Shown: positions 1-12,479 of the stretch, one piece after another
Layout of the letters: the number at the start of each line of letters is the position of its first letter
Position numbering within the stretch: the stretch's first letter is position 1
Assembly: GCA_036936605.1 (NCBI GenBank)
Contig: JAUPFV010000001.1
Coordinates: 214,363,530 to 214,427,529, forward strand
DNA: 64,000 nucleotides
Direction: 5' to 3'
Origin: Limnanthes douglasii subsp. nivea
Taxonomy: Eukaryota > Streptophyta > Magnoliopsida > Brassicales > Limnanthaceae
Notes under the pieces: generated by a model
Database searches by the model: none
Told to the model about the DNA's origin: nothing
What the model saw: only the letters and a program-made list of their open reading frames with translations
Made by a program: the position numbers and the translations under genes

Positions 1-240
1 GCATGAAATCAGGTTGCGTAAATAACAGAAACAACATTAATAATACCAGAATGTCTGTCGGAAATAAAAATGATTTGACGGTTTAACAAATGAGGTTTTA
101 GACATTCCATAAACCACATCCAGTTATTCGAATCTTCACCACCAAAAATACCAAAAGCAACTGGAAAAATGCATACAATATGAAAATAGGTTTAGGGAGT
201 CTATAATATAAGGATATATGAATTGATGAAGGTGCAATTG

Positions 241-682
241 ATATGATGCATGTACTATCTCGCGTGACGTTTTGTATAACAAATAAAGTATCTAGCGTTA
301 TATGTGCAACGAGACTAGCGTCGTCATCCAATACCTATCTCGCGTGTCATGCTTAATAGGAATATGATGTATCGCGTGGTGTGTACCTTTAATCAAACTA
401 AGCATCGCGCGATTGCTTAGGATGGTAAAGTCGGCACATCGCGAATCGATAACAGTAGTCGATATGATGCATCTACTATCTCGCGTGAAGTTTTGTATAA
501 TAAATAACGTATCTAGCGTTATATGTGCAACGTGACTAGCGTCGTCATCCAATACCTATCTCACGTGCCATGCTTAATATGAATATGATGTATCGCGCGG
601 TGTGTAGATTCACTCAAACTAAGCATCGCGCGATTGCTTAGGATGGTAAAGTCGGCACATCGTGAATCGTTAACATTAGTTG
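241..682. repeat. 221-bp tandem duplication, two copies
   Basis: Two head-to-tail copies start at 241 and 462 with the words ATATGATGCAT and TACTATCTCGCGTG, and both contain TAGCGTTATATGTGCAAC and GGTAAAGTCGGCACATCG. The unit is unusually rich in TCGCG and CGCG for this AT-rich window. It lies just past the 3' end of the MULE transposase relic, so it is probably the subterminal region of that element; this is inferred from position and composition. Confidence 0.85.
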
Positions 683-763
683 AGGTTATATCGCGTTATA
701 AGTGCGCTTCTAAACAGGATTCTGAAATACGAATTACTCTATCTTAATACCACACATATAGAT

Positions 764-1883
764 CTACATATACAAGAAGGTCAGAAACAAACTGTTATTG
801 CCGTCCTTGGCTACTGCAGACAGCAAGACACCACCATGCTTTCCGTTTAAATGGGTACCGTCCACGTACAACAATGGTCGACATGAGTGAAAACCTTGAA
901 TGCATGATCCGAAAGCCACAAAACACCTCCTGAAGACATTCCCGAAACCAACCTCCAGATGACAATCGGTAGTAATATCTCTACTTTTTAATCTTCTAAA
1001 ATATGCATTAAGCAACCCAAACAAAGTATTACTATCTCCAAAAACTTCCCTCATTGCCTTCTTTAACGCATTCCACGATAAACGGTAGGAAATATCTAAA
1101 AACCATAGTCTTGTTTGACAGAAGACTGAATAGTTTTTGCTGTTAAAGAATGACTTGTCCTAATTGATTCATTTATTTCATGCGCGATTAAATCGGACGT
1201 CAAATGCCTATTTTTTTTCTTAGAAAATACCGGGCTACATGAATGGGTGTTGGCAAAGCGCTTGATCATCATGAAACCAGTGCTGGAATCTATTGATGCA
1301 TAGAGTCGCCATTTGCAACCTGACTATTTGTTCACACAGTAAGCAGTGATCTTAGTGGATGTATTATGCATATACTTGAAAGCAAAACCTAGCTCTAAAG
1401 CATATCGGCATAAAGATAACCTTAAACCGGAGGCACCATCAGCGAATGTCTGACCAACTCCTGATATAGCATCAACCCAACCCGTAGTGACAAGATGTCT
1501 TTTTTATTATGGGAACCGATTAAACCATTACTACTCTCCTTGCTTAGTAAATGATCATCACAGGGTTCTACAAAGCTTACGGTAGGCTGTTTACCAATGT
1601 CAGGCGCATCTGTTTCAACTACTCGTTGCTCTATAAAGAAGCTAACGCTTTTCAGACGCTCCACATCAAGATAAACAGTTAAACCAATGAAATCAGTCTC
1701 GTTAGTAAACAAGCAGTAATTTTCACCGCCACAGGAGTAGGAAATAGTGTAGCAACCCTTAACCAGATCATCCCATCTACCTTTAATATATTTTTCAACA
1801 GATTCAAAGTTTTCAAACGTGCTAAAAGGAACGACTGAGGTCTGCTTCGAATATTTAAAAATACAAACTCTTTGCTTAGACAT
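764..1883 (-). pseudogene. MULE (MuDR-type) transposase relic
   Basis: Read on the minus strand, an N-terminal piece (1422-1883, 153 codons, starts MSKQRVCIF) is followed at about 1200-1350 by a GCKWRLYAS stretch and a THSC motif. This is the WRKY/GCM1-like zinc-binding region normally found before the MULE catalytic domain. A third piece (764-1054) holds YVDGTHL followed by GGVLLSAVAKDGNN, the start of the MULE DDE domain with its first catalytic Asp. Stops and frame changes separate the pieces, and the frame ends soon after KDGNN, so most of the catalytic domain is missing. It cannot encode an active transposase. The family call rests on motif recognition; the borders are approximate. Confidence 0.82.
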
Positions 1884-2300
1884 CTAGGAGGGTGCAAATG
1901 ATAAAAGGAATTAGGGTAGGTGAGGGTGCTGCCCTAAATCACGCCAGTCTTAGCGGGACTTGGGATGTTAATTGATAGGGTGAGTCGTGCTGTCGGGTAT
2001 ACTGTCTCGCGCAAGACACCGTAATGGGGATCGCGTTAGATAACAACGAATAATACAATACGTTATTTCCTTACACGATATAGATTCCACTTGCCTTCTA
2101 TATGACTCGCGTGATAACACCGATTTGAGCCGCGCGAAACGTTCAATAACAAATTAGCTCCTCCAATGGCAAACCTATATCGCGTCATTATTAAATTCAA
2201 TTTAAAAAAAACATCGTGCGAGTTGTATGTTGATGTATGCCACAAATCGCGAACAGTACTATAATAGACACAACGCGCGATATATAGTATAAAGGCAGAG
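1884..2300. other. Probable 5' subterminal region of the MULE
   Basis: No open reading frame of note. The stretch is dotted with CGCG words (for example near 2024, 2130, 2176 and 2275) like the block at 241-682 on the other side of the transposase relic. The word near 2268-2284, read on the minus strand, resembles the TATCGCGCGGTGTGTA word near 590-605, so the two flanks are partly in inverted orientation. I could not fix exact terminal inverted repeats or a 9-bp target duplication. Confidence 0.4.
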
Positions 2301-3208
2301 GCAACAGCAAACTACAGCTATCGTCTTCACCAACACACAAGGTAAGACAAACGCCATTAAAGAACCTGTAAGAAATCTGGACTATGAAAAAACTTAAAAA
2401 AACTGGTTTCCACAAGGTCTAAACATAAACAAGACTTTAATGTAAACAAGACTTTAATGTAAACATACTAAACTTGAAATCTTTGAAAACAAAAAAAAAC
2501 CAAGGAAAAACCCAGGAACTAACAAAACTTGGAAAAAAAAGACACCTTCTACACGTGAAAAGCATAACAAAAATTGATAAAAGCTTACCTCTTTTCTGAT
2601 TTTCGAAATCAGTTTAAACAACGAGATTGATTGAAAATGGTTTCTTTTGAAAAAAGGTATAGGTCATTACAACTTTTCAAAATAGCAGAGTAGGTTGTGC
2701 TATTGAAAATTCAAAATTTGAATTGTGGTTCGAAAATAATCTGACACATTTGAGGGTATTTCAGGAAGGTAAATATTAGCTGGGTATTAAAAATGAGTTA
2801 GTTTGGTGAGATAAGTATTTAGTAGGCATATAAAATAGTTGGGGTACTAGATGATAATAAGTTCGGTGAGAAGGTATTTAGTGTGATATTTCCTTTAAAA
2901 AAAAAGGTTTGGTTGAATGTTATTTTATTATGAATTTAAATGATGGTAAAATGATAAAAACTTTAAAACAAAGTTCACTCTTTGGAAAGCTTATAATGTT
3001 AATGTTAGACTTTAATGTTGTTTCACCAATATTAAGAAGAGCAATAATTAGTTTGAAAAAATAAACAACAATAAATTTGATTGGTGGGATGAAAAGTTTA
3101 TGCAATCAATTAAAAATTCTATTGGTGGAAAATTGAAAAGACATAATTAATAGTGCTTGAAAAAAAAGAACGACAATTAATATGAAACAAAAAGAATTCT
3201 CCAAAAAG
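2301..3208. other. AT-rich spacer, nothing recognised
   Basis: AT-rich DNA with poly-A runs. Short open frames here lack recognisable motifs. No RNA gene or repeat was seen. Confidence 0.5.
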
Positions 3209-3218
3209 CGGAGGAGTA

Positions 3219-3627
3219 GGGTAAAAAACACTGTTAGTCCTCCATGTTTACCACTTGTATCAACATAGTCCCTTTCGTTCACTTCTGCATAAAACTCATC
3301 CTCTTCGTTTTAAAATTTTGCAAATATAGTCCCCCGCACATATAAACCATTTAAAAACTGACACGTGGCACTTAAATTCTAAGTTTTGTATCACTTTTGG
3401 TCCCCAAATCCCAAGTTTTGTATCACTTTTGGTCCCCAAATCCTAAGTTTTGTATCACTTTTGGTCCTCATATCCCAAGTTTTGTATCATTTTTTGTCCC
3501 CAAAATATGTGGAGGGACTAATCGTGCAAATTTTTAAAATGAAGGGGATGAGTTTTATGCAGAAGTGAACGAAAGGGACTGTGTTGATACAAATGGTAAA
3601 CATGGAGGACTAACCGTGCTTTTTAGC
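3219..3627. mobile_element. Non-autonomous fold-back element (MULE-like MITE) with long inverted repeats
   Basis: The left arm (about 3219-3347) is the reverse complement of the right arm (about 3502-3627). Over the outer 83 bp only a handful of bases differ; both arms carry GTTAGTCCTCCATGTTTACC, then the reverse complements of GAACGAAAGGGAC and GGATGAGTTTTATGCAG. The element is flanked by a perfect 10-bp direct repeat CGGAGGAGTA (3209-3218 and 3628-3637), read as the target-site duplication. A 9-10 bp duplication with long TIRs points to the Mutator superfamily. There is no transposase. It ends about 200 bp before the start codon of the cysteine oxidase gene, so it sits in that gene's promoter region. 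Confidence 0.9.
3381..3508. repeat. Four 32-bp tandem repeats inside the fold-back element
   Basis: The unit AAGTTTTGTATCACTTTTGG followed by TCCCCAAATCCC begins at 3381, 3413, 3445 and 3477. The copies differ by single bases and fill the space between the two arms of the fold-back element. Confidence 0.9.
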
Positions 3628-3830
3628 CGGAGGAGTAAAATTTAGACAAACCCCTGAGCAAAAGTTTTGCTGCAAAACCATAAGATCAAGCCGCATAGTT
3701 TTCGTAAACCCTTTGCACTATTTGACAAACCCTGACAAATATTTCACCGTACGTGACCTCTATCGAACCCTTCTCTTGTTCCTGGAAATTACTTTACCCA
3801 TTAATTTCCATCAGAATCTAAAACACCAAA

Positions 3831-6562
3831 ATGCTTTCCAAATTCCAAAAAGCAACAGATAACATAAGGCTACTCCTTCTTAACGGAAAACAAACAGCAT
3901 CTTCACTCTGGTTTCAGAAGAAGCATTTGCATATGTCGAACAACACTCCTCCTCCTAAAGTTCAAGCTCTGTACGACCTCTGCAAAAAGACACTTACGTC
4001 TTCTACAATACCTCCTCGCTCCTCTTCTCCCGCTGTTCAGAAAATATGCTCTCTTTTGGGTATTCTTTCTTTCTATTGCCCTTTAACCAAATTCTTAAGA
4101 GTTACGAACTTTTACTGCTTTTCGTTTCTTGGGAAATGGAATTCAAGAGTTTCAATGAACTTCGGTGATGGGTTTTTGTGGGGTATGAAAAATACGACTT
4201 GGGTTTTGCTTAATCTGAAAAAACTAAAATTGAAGTTTCGTCTCTTCTTTATGGTATATTAGGTTTTAGATGGTGCTAAGAAGATGGTGGGTTCATATAC
4301 TTTTAAGTTGTCAATACTTGCTTTTGAAATTTCAGAATGGTGTGTCATTTATCAACTGTGAAGTTTTAGTGTTTATTTGTATAATGTACACAAACATTTG
4401 TTGATTCAGTGGCGATAATCAAAATTTCAGTCTTCTAATGAAAATGCATTATTTGTAGGCTAAGCCGTTGGGTAGAATGCATACACTGTTTTGTCTTCCT
4501 ATTTGGTTATTTTGTTATTGGAAATGTATTGTTCTTGGATGGTATAATGTTATCAAGTTTAATTAGAACTTAAAATGATAATCTTAGATGACCGAAATAT
4601 GAAGGGTTAAAAAAGCAGAATGTGGCTGAGTCAGTATATGGGCCATTTCACTGAACTTGATATGGTTTCTCCAAACCTCTACTAGATTCTCTTGCGTTCT
4701 CTTACTGTCCCCTCGGTCATAGTAACATATAAGGTTTTCTTTTTTTCCTCTGGCTAAAATGACGGCCGGCGATCATAAAAGCTAAAACTACTAAAAATGA
4801 GACTCAACATGTGAAATAGATACTAAGTCCATCCGGGTATACGGTATACCTACTATTGCGAACCTAAACACGTTTTCTCAAAATGTGTAAGTAGCTGAGT
4901 ATGTCTATTCTAATCTTTGAATTTTCCCTATGGGGACTGGCTTCTGCCTGATCCCAGCAAAACTTAGGTTGGCTCTAGCTATGATGAATAAATTTGACCA
5001 GTTTGACCAATTTGTAATCTCCTGTCCGAAGTTATTCATAGTAAAATATCTGATCTCGCTGGAGTTATCAAGGACAATGTACAAAGCATGATTGTATGAA
5101 TAAGAATTTTGCAGACACGTTTGATGCTGCTGATGTTGGTCTTAAAGACGAAAGTCCAGATGATGATCGTGGGCATGGAGTTTTTGGACTTAATCAACTA
5201 AACAGGGTGGCTCGGTGGGCTCAACCAATTACATTTTTGGATATCCATGAGGACAACAATTTTACGGTGCGTATATGCTATAATATCAGTCTTCAAAGTA
5301 GGATTGTGATTAGCTTTTCGATATAATGTGCATTTTATTGTTGTTAAGCTGGGTTTCATTTCTGGAAAAAGTTCGCATTGGAATTACTATTCTACCTTAA
5401 ACCCTGCAAAAACTGTCACTAGGGTTAAGTCCAGCATAATTTAAACAGAATCGTAAGGTTTCTTGTTACTAAATGTTATAACTGAGGAGGTTCGTCTTTC
5501 ACTTATTTCTTGGAGATATTGGATTCTTATTTGTTCTGATATTTTTGTATACTCATGGTATCCTGTTTGCACTAAATCTTAAGTACTTTTGTCTATAGTA
5601 AAATCCTCACATATATCTCTTCCCTTTGTCGAGATCAGGAACTCCCTCTTCTTCAAATAATGAAAGTAAAATACATGACAGGTGATAAGTAGAAAATACC
5701 GACCTTATTTGCATTGTAAAATAAGGTGACGGATTAACCAATCAACAGAACTACATATTAAACATGACATCTCTAGTAGATTTGAATGATCTTTGTACTT
5801 AGAGCAAACAGTCCTATGCAGATGTGTGTGTTCTGCTTCCCTACATCATCAGTTATTCCGTTACATGACCATCCCGGGATGACAGTTTTAAGCAAAATTC
5901 TGTTTGGCTCTCTGCATGTCAAAGCTTATGATTGGGTTGAACCTGCTTGTATCAGAGAAAACAAGGGACCAGGGTGTCCTTCAGGTTTGACTTCATAATG
6001 TCATTTTGATTTGTACCATAAAAGTTCGGGTGAACAGTTTTTACCATCCTATAGACAAATATATAACTGCTGTAGCAGAATCATATACTTGTATATTAGC
6101 CGTAAAATAAGATAGATTACTTAGTAGTTCAGATTAAATTATGGCAGTAAGATTGGCAAAGCTAAGAGCAGACAGAGTTTTGTCCGCCCCATGCGAGACC
6201 TCTGTTTTGTACCCGATGACTGGAGGGAATTTGCATTGTTTTACTGCAGTCACCCCTTGTGCAGTGCTCGACATTCTATCACCTCCTTACAAAGAAGATG
6301 CTGGTAGAAAATGTAGTTACTACATTGATTATCCTTACTCCATCTTCTGTAAGTAGCTTTGATTCGCTATATTTAGGAATGTCGTGCTTGTTTTGAATTC
6401 CACCCATTAAGTGGTTGTTACTTGTTGGCCGTAGCTTCCGGAGGAGGAGCTGAGATAATTGACGGAAACGAAGATGAATATGCATGGCTTGCAGAAGTAC
6501 AAAGTCCAGACGATCTCTACATGCGTCAGGGAAAATATACTGGTCCGGTTATAAAGCTATAG
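3831..6562 (+). CDS. PCO: Plant cysteine oxidase (thiol dioxygenase), 5 exons, 290 aa
   Basis: The enzyme oxidises the N-terminal cysteine of target proteins such as group VII ERF factors with O2, marking them for the N-degron pathway, and so acts as a plant oxygen sensor in cytosol and nucleus (family knowledge). Exons: 3831-4059, 5115-5266, 5822-5984, 6148-6348, 6435-6562; every intron is GT-AG and the sum is 873 nt with phases that close. The cupin iron ligands are visible: PLHDHPGM gives His142 and His144 (exon 3), GGNLHCF gives His211 and [11 protein letters not shown] gives Asp223 (exon 4). The protein ends YTGPVIKL. Intron 1 is large (1055 bp). A second in-frame Met (MSNNTPPP, codon 35 or 36) could be the true start, because the first residues are not a family hallmark. 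It converges with the TTM gene. No disruption was seen, so it looks functional. Which PCO paralogue it is cannot be settled here. Confidence 0.93.
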
Positions 6563-7358
6563 CGTGTAAATGTCGCTTTTGTTTAAACATACTGAAAAAT
6601 ATACTCAGACGACTTTTTCTCTCAACTATGGCTATTTCTGTTATGTTTATCGATCATAAACCTTGTATGGTATTGTAAACCTATTAACAGGTACTACCTC
6701 AGAGTTTTTGTTAGAGCCTCGTTGGTATATCTAGTGTACCAATGTTTCAGATTAGTAGAACATAGAGTTTTCAGTCATGTACAATGTTTAATCCAGATTT
6801 TCAAATGGTTTAAGACCGAGTATATATATATAGAGTATTCAGTTGTGTGCATACTCTTTAATATCCTAAAATCCAGATTATCAAATGGACTAAGCCTTGG
6901 ATGTCTCATATCCTGATGTGTTATCTTAGTAAAAATTTCTAACTATGTTTGATGAAAAAAGTGTATGCTTATCCTCAGCTGTTGTTGAATCACTTCAAAA
7001 GTTTGAAGGAGAACTTTTGACCAGATTGGTTGTCAATGTTAACAAAAGCACCAGTTTGAACTACTGTGACCAAGTAAAAGCAAGTTCAAACATAATCAAT
7101 GGTTAATAAAACTCAAACTCCTGGTTTAGCGCTCCACCAGTGAAGCAAATGAAATGTATAACAGAAGTCTAGTACTGATATATACACTTTATTTTTTCCA
7201 AATGTAATTCCAAGGTTGGAGTAAAGACAATTTATGATGCAGCGTATATTTCTATTTACATCATCGGTGTAAATCTCTATATATTCAAGTGTTACTGGTA
7301 ACAGAGTACATATAGCACAACAACAGGATTAAAGGCCTTAAATTCTCAGAGTTGAGAC
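6563..7358. other. Shared 3' intergenic space of two convergent genes
   Basis: The PCO stop is at 6562 and the TTM stop is at 7359, facing each other across about 800 bp. The stretch must hold both 3' UTRs. No other open frame with recognisable motifs and no repeat was found. Confidence 0.7.
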
Positions 7359-8026
7359 TCATCTTCTTGATGCCAGCCCATTGAATACAAAGATACCTAC
7401 AGCACTAATTGCAATAGTTAGAATAATAGGGAGGCCGATTGAATCGACACTTAAGATCTTGCTAGGCCTATCCATGCCTCTTTCTTTCCGAGACCTTTCT
7501 CCATATTGTTCGTGCAAAGCCTGGCTCAGGATGTCTAACTGATGCATCATCTGACGTTGTGCACGACCAATGATTAGTACCTGTTCCATAGTAGAATCCC
7601 AGTGCATCAGGCAGGTATTGCAACACGATTAGAAAAATCAAAATATTGTCAAAACAAAAAACAAATGTGGGAAAAATGAACTTTTATAATAGTTACAAAA
7701 CCATTAACTAGATTGTATTGACCTAGACTACCAATTACATAAATTTGTTAGTTCGAATTTACTAAAGCTTACAGAAGATTATTACAATTTACAACTGGTT
7801 ATGCAATCCTAAAAAAAATCAATAGAAAAGATAAGAATGAAGAACAATTTGATTTCTGTAATGGAAAAAAAGAACATGTACATAAAATGTAGTAATCAAA
7901 CCTGAAAAACATCAATATCCAATTTTCTTTTATCTCAATCTCTCATAGAGATTTTGGACGGTTTCTTCTAAAATATGTATATATATATATATATGAACTT
8001 TGAAAATACTTCTCACATGTCATTAA

Positions 8027-8067
<41 letters not shown>

Positions 8068-11000
8068 TCTCTGCCTTCCAAATTTCTGTAATATAATGTG
8101 ACATCAATTGTGGTACCTCTTCCATCATTGGGGAATCCCTAGTCAACTGAGAAGCAGATGAAGAGTGTGGGAGTAAAGGACCAGTTAATGAGCCATTATC
8201 CAAGCCATTAACGAAGAGAGAAGTTGGTCCAGACCCATTGCAGGCTTCAGCTTGCAGTGCGAAGCTCTGCTGAGTAACTGAGACATTTCTGATACTAATC
8301 TTGGAATTTAACTCTTCGATACGAGATCTGAACACATCCATCCTCTCATTCAGAGTCGATATTTGTTCCGAAAGCTGAGTAACCACTCCCTGAAACATGC
8401 AAAATTTAACCACCAATGTAATCTTATATCTAATATCTTTTATCTTTCATTTACAGCTTCCCAAAGTGGAGACACTAATACTTTATGCTCTCTGAAAAGG
8501 GTGCGACGATAGCAACCCTGGCTGGACATCACCATAGACAACTTCTTTTTATGTGCCAATAAAAAACTAGACAGAACAAACCCACTGACTCATGAAGAGA
8601 TAAGTATAGTTACTGACCTGATTTGCAACTGCGGCTGGTGAATCGGGGGTCCGTCCATTAAATCTTCTAGTGTCAACGACAAGCCTTTCCAGCTTTAATA
8701 CATGCTTATCTCGCTGATTTGTGTATGATTGTGATATATTACCGCTGGCCAATAAGTACAAGATAATTTTTGAAGCACAGTTTTTCATAACGATCACAAA
8801 GATTGAATATATCAGCAGATATCTGTTGGATATGCAAAGTTTTCATGCAGGTAATCGACACTCAAACAGATGTCCATTTGATTGCATTCAACCAGTGCCC
8901 AGAGTAAAATAACATTTTTTTAACAAAATATCTTTATGAGAAATTGTTATATTCTATCGCTTTATGAGTTTGGTGAAAAAGAAAAAGCTTTTCTTTCTTG
9001 CAACAGCTGTCATAATTGAATCCTTACCGGTTAAGATATTTCATTCTCCTGTCAGTAGAGGCTCGAGAAAGTGCTTCTTTAGGGCTTGAAACAAGATCAT
9101 CGTCTAAGCTTAGCTTTGTTTTTAAATCATCTGGGAGTGCCTGCAGTTTGATCAGATCTGGTCAGTGTCAACATGTCATAAAAATTCATATAGATGGACG
9201 TCTAACATGCATTAAGAGTCATTACCATAACATCATTTACAAGCTTGTCCAGCTGAATTTGTTCTATGTATGTTCGAGGAATATAAGAACCTTCCAAACC
9301 GAGCTGCTCAGCAACACAGTTTACATATGAACGATCCCTGCCTTGCACCTTTGTTAGCAATTAAGAACAATTTAGTTCTATGATACAGTACTCCAACAAT
9401 TCTACATAAATACTCTGCAACTAAATTTGTATCCTCGTCCTAACCTATCTTGAAAAACCTCAAAGTGGTCAATGGATTTAAACTTAGAAACCAATTTACA
9501 TTTTGGTATATAATTATGTAAAATCACTCTTTGGTGTTCTTTGAGAAGTAGTCTAACTATTCAAGAAAGGCAAACAACCAAACATTTTGGAAATTTGGGA
9601 CCTGCAAACATTGGTAGTTTGGATGGAAACTATGGAAATATGTTTAGTATCTTCATGGAGTATCATTATATCGTTAGGATGCTAACACAATACCTGAACA
9701 TACGTGCGATCAAGTTGCTCCAACCAGTCAGTCTTCACAGTAACTCTTTCGTCTGAGAAGACATGGCTGCTCCTTTTAAGAATTGTTGCGATAGTATAAC
9801 CTAATGCCATCAATCCTCCAAGAAGGCGCACACTTACCTCAAATGTTATTCTAGGAGATATTATAAATGGACTATCTGTAACCCATTCCTGAGAACACAA
9901 AAAAATGTCAAAGGTCTAAAGTTTTTATCGTGCTCACTAATCTAGAGACTATCAAGCGAAGTACTTATAAGAAATATAGCACATGTACATTGTTAAGCAA
10001 AAGTCATAGGGTAAAACTATTTGTTTAGTAGTAAAGTGATCATACGGGCATTACTATGCATGTTCTTCTTTTCTGCATCAATTCATAACTAAGTTAGTAG
10101 TTTCTATGCATAAAGTTCAAGAGACTGATAGACATTTATCTAACCTCGAACATGAGATTGTATTTTCCATCTCTATTCCTCATTCTTAGGTATGATTGAC
10201 ATGCTTCAGGATCTTCCCCGGGTGGTAGAAGATAAATGTCGTAAGTTTCCTCAGTACTTTCTTTGCATTCTTCAGACATAACAGCTTTTATTTGGTCCTC
10301 TGTCAGTGACTTAGTTGACTGTAATGAACAAAATTCTTAGTAGAAGTATAAAAACGTTACTACCTTTTAGCACACAAGTCTCCAATCATAAGGGATCTCG
10401 AGATCTACCTTTAGAATATATATGGGATTCTGAAAACCAGTGAAGGGGTTGAACTTGTTGATTATCTTTATATGGGCTGTTCGCAGATCTGGTTCAATAA
10501 AAGCCTTATACATCGGATACACCTGAGCATCAAAAGAAGTTGATGACTAAAAGGTCTTGCTTTTCCTTATAGAAAGTTTGAAGTTAAGAGCAGAGTGGAG
10601 CTTAGCTGAGCAGGAATTTAATTTTAATTCCGAGAAAGACAAACATCGTATTAAGTTTGTAATTTCTCAGCTCGGTATTATTGAAAAATTTCAGAAAGTT
10701 TGTATACCCAATTTATCTCTATAAATCTAAATCAATAAGTAAAAAGCTTAGCCAGCTTTTGTAAGTAATAAACTAATCATACCTTAGAAACTTAAGCACA
10801 TTCAGTTACATAAATCTTATATACAGCTTCATAATACTGTTAAAATTCTTCCTAAAGAGAACTACTATTTTCTATTTTATTTCTTTTCATGTTTTTTAAG
10901 GGTGGCAGCTCAATCAGAAAAAGCACAGATGATAGCTAATATGGGTTCGCGAAAAAAACCGTTTCAGAGATTTGATGGATGATTTCTTCAGGCTCCTGAC

Positions 11001-12020
11001 CAGCACGTTGAATGTCCCTTAATACACGCTTGACCAGGTCAAAATGAATTCCACCAGTAACAGAAACACGAAGATCCAGTAAAGGTCGTAGTTTCTCACT
11101 TAAAGCATAGATCCCTTCAATTAAGACAATGCGGGAGCTAGGGACTTCAACTGTCCTGTGAGAAGCAAAGATGCGACTAACAATAAGATACCTTAAATAT
11201 AGGTCACCTAGCCAACTAATTGCTGGATGTTTTTATAACATTTGATTGTCTCAGCAACCTATCCTAATTAAGAATATTCTCTCAACTAACTTTCTTCACT
11301 ACATAAATCATCGGTTTAAGCTTCAATGATAGACAGGTACATATAATTGGTTGTGCGGGAAAGAGAAACAAGAACCTGTAACCCGTACGAGAGCTGGTTT
11401 TGAAGTCATAAATCGGAACTTGAACAGGTTTTCCTTCCTTCAGACCATGAATGTTTTCAAGAAGTGTACCATAATCTGTCAGCCGAGGATCTATACATCA
11501 AATGAACACAAACTTACATCAATGAAGTGTGCCGATTTACTATTTTTAGTTTGAAAACTCAAGAGTTTTCAGATCCAATATATATGCGAGTTTAGTGCCT
11601 AATCTAAAACCTTAAGCCCCTAAAACTGTCTTTTGTATCACCAACGCTAACAATCTAACTACAATTAGGAAACAAAGAATAAATGTTACCATCGTAGTTG
11701 CCATCAATTATACGACTAGCATCATTGTAGTTATCCATACTTATAACTTCAATGCTGGGCATAAAATTGAGCATTTTCTCAGTGAACACTGTCTTTCCAG
11801 CTCCAGAGGGACCTGCAACTCCAACTAAAAGGATCCCTTCATTCTTTTGAGCCAATAACTGGCATGCTCGAATAACCACATAGAAACCTTTCTCGAAAGA
11901 CAGTTGATCTTCTATAGGGGCGATTTCAAATCGATCAGAGTCCTTTTTCTTAACCAATTGTACCTGATCACGTAAAAGACCAGAACGTCGTCTAGGAGAT
12001 AAAACTGAGTTTTGTGCCAT
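7359..12020 (-). CDS. TTM: TTM1/TTM2-type protein: P-loop kinase-like plus CYTH domain, tail-anchored, 660 aa
   Basis: Eleven exons on the minus strand: 12020-11690, 11490-11376, 11155-10960, 10522-10409, 10318-10145, 9888-9694, 9348-9226, 9140-9028, 8744-8618, 8389-8117, 7580-7359; total 1983 nt, all junctions GT-AG and in phase. Order of parts: Walker A GPSGAGKT (residues 70-77) in a uridine-kinase-like P-loop domain; a CYTH/triphosphate-tunnel domain from about 277 ([14 protein letters not shown]) to about 410; a Ser-rich linker; a coiled coil (about 500-527); and a hydrophobic C-terminal segment (about 636-656) followed by ASRR, a tail anchor. Arabidopsis TTM1 and TTM2 share this layout and similar length; they are reported as outer mitochondrial membrane proteins with pyrophosphatase activity linked to senescence and immunity. 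No lesion was seen. Whether it is a TTM1 or TTM2 orthologue is not resolved. Confidence 0.95.
7974..8068. repeat. TA microsatellites in TTM intron 10
   Basis: Two (TA)n runs, about 7974-7994 and 8029-8068, lie in the intron between exon 10 (ends 8117) and exon 11 (starts 7580). Confidence 0.9.
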
Positions 12021-12027
12021 TTAAGAT

Positions 12028-12291
12028 CTGCAAAAGATTACAATGCTTTCTCCATGAGATTTAAACTCTACTAAATTTGATTGGAGTTTTTACTCCAATC
12101 GCAACAAAAACAATAAAAGATGCATTCAGTAAAGCTATATCAGTTCTTTGATCAAACTGAAGAGCATCCAACTGACGGTTCAGCAATTTGTGCATTTACA
12201 AGGCAGAAAAATCAAATCAAAGCATCAAACAGTTCATCGTTGATAGAGATCACTAGAACTAATAGAAATCAAACAGTTTTAGTAAGCATAC
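12028..12291 (-). other. Probable 5' UTR intron of the TTM gene
   Basis: On the minus strand the word TTGCAG|GTATGC puts a donor at 12291-12290, and TTTTGCAG|ATC puts an acceptor at 12029-12028, eight bases before the ATG at 12020. Removing it joins a 5' leader exon (from about 12350) to the first coding exon. An RNA read across the junction would settle it. Confidence 0.65.
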
Positions 12292-12383
12292 CTGCAATTA
12301 GTTTATAAGAAGCCGCCTGTTCAATGGGAATTAAAAGGAATATAAAGGAGTTTGTTAGAACTTGAGGAAGTTAGATTCTGGGA

Positions 12384-12393
12384 TATTTTTATA
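12384..12393 (-). promoter_or_regulatory. Candidate TATA box of the TTM gene
   Basis: The minus strand reads TATAAAAATA here, about 90 bp upstream of the proposed 5' UTR donor and just inside the GA/CT microsatellite at 12424-12470. The position suits a core promoter, but this is inference only. Confidence 0.5.
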
Positions 12394-12419
12394 GTGGAGA
12401 TTGTTCTGGATGATTGTTC

Positions 12420-12423
<4 letters not shown>

Positions 12424-12470
<47 letters not shown>
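12424..12470. repeat. (GA)n microsatellite, about 23 units, in the TTM promoter
   Basis: An uninterrupted GA run; on the gene's own strand it is a CT tract. CT/GA tracts near transcription starts are common in plant promoters. It lies about 30 bp upstream of the candidate TATA box. Confidence 0.95.
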
Positions 12471-12471
<1 letters not shown>

Positions 12472-12479
12472 AGGCAGGT

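Noticed and set aside
2063..2415. Small minus-strand frames near the MULE
   Set aside because: No transposase motifs; they lie in the CGCG-rich flank and are probably chance frames.
7943..8416. 157-codon minus frame ending in a run of Tyr-Ile
   Set aside because: It is TTM exon 10 read on into its intron; the Tyr-Ile run is the TA microsatellite.
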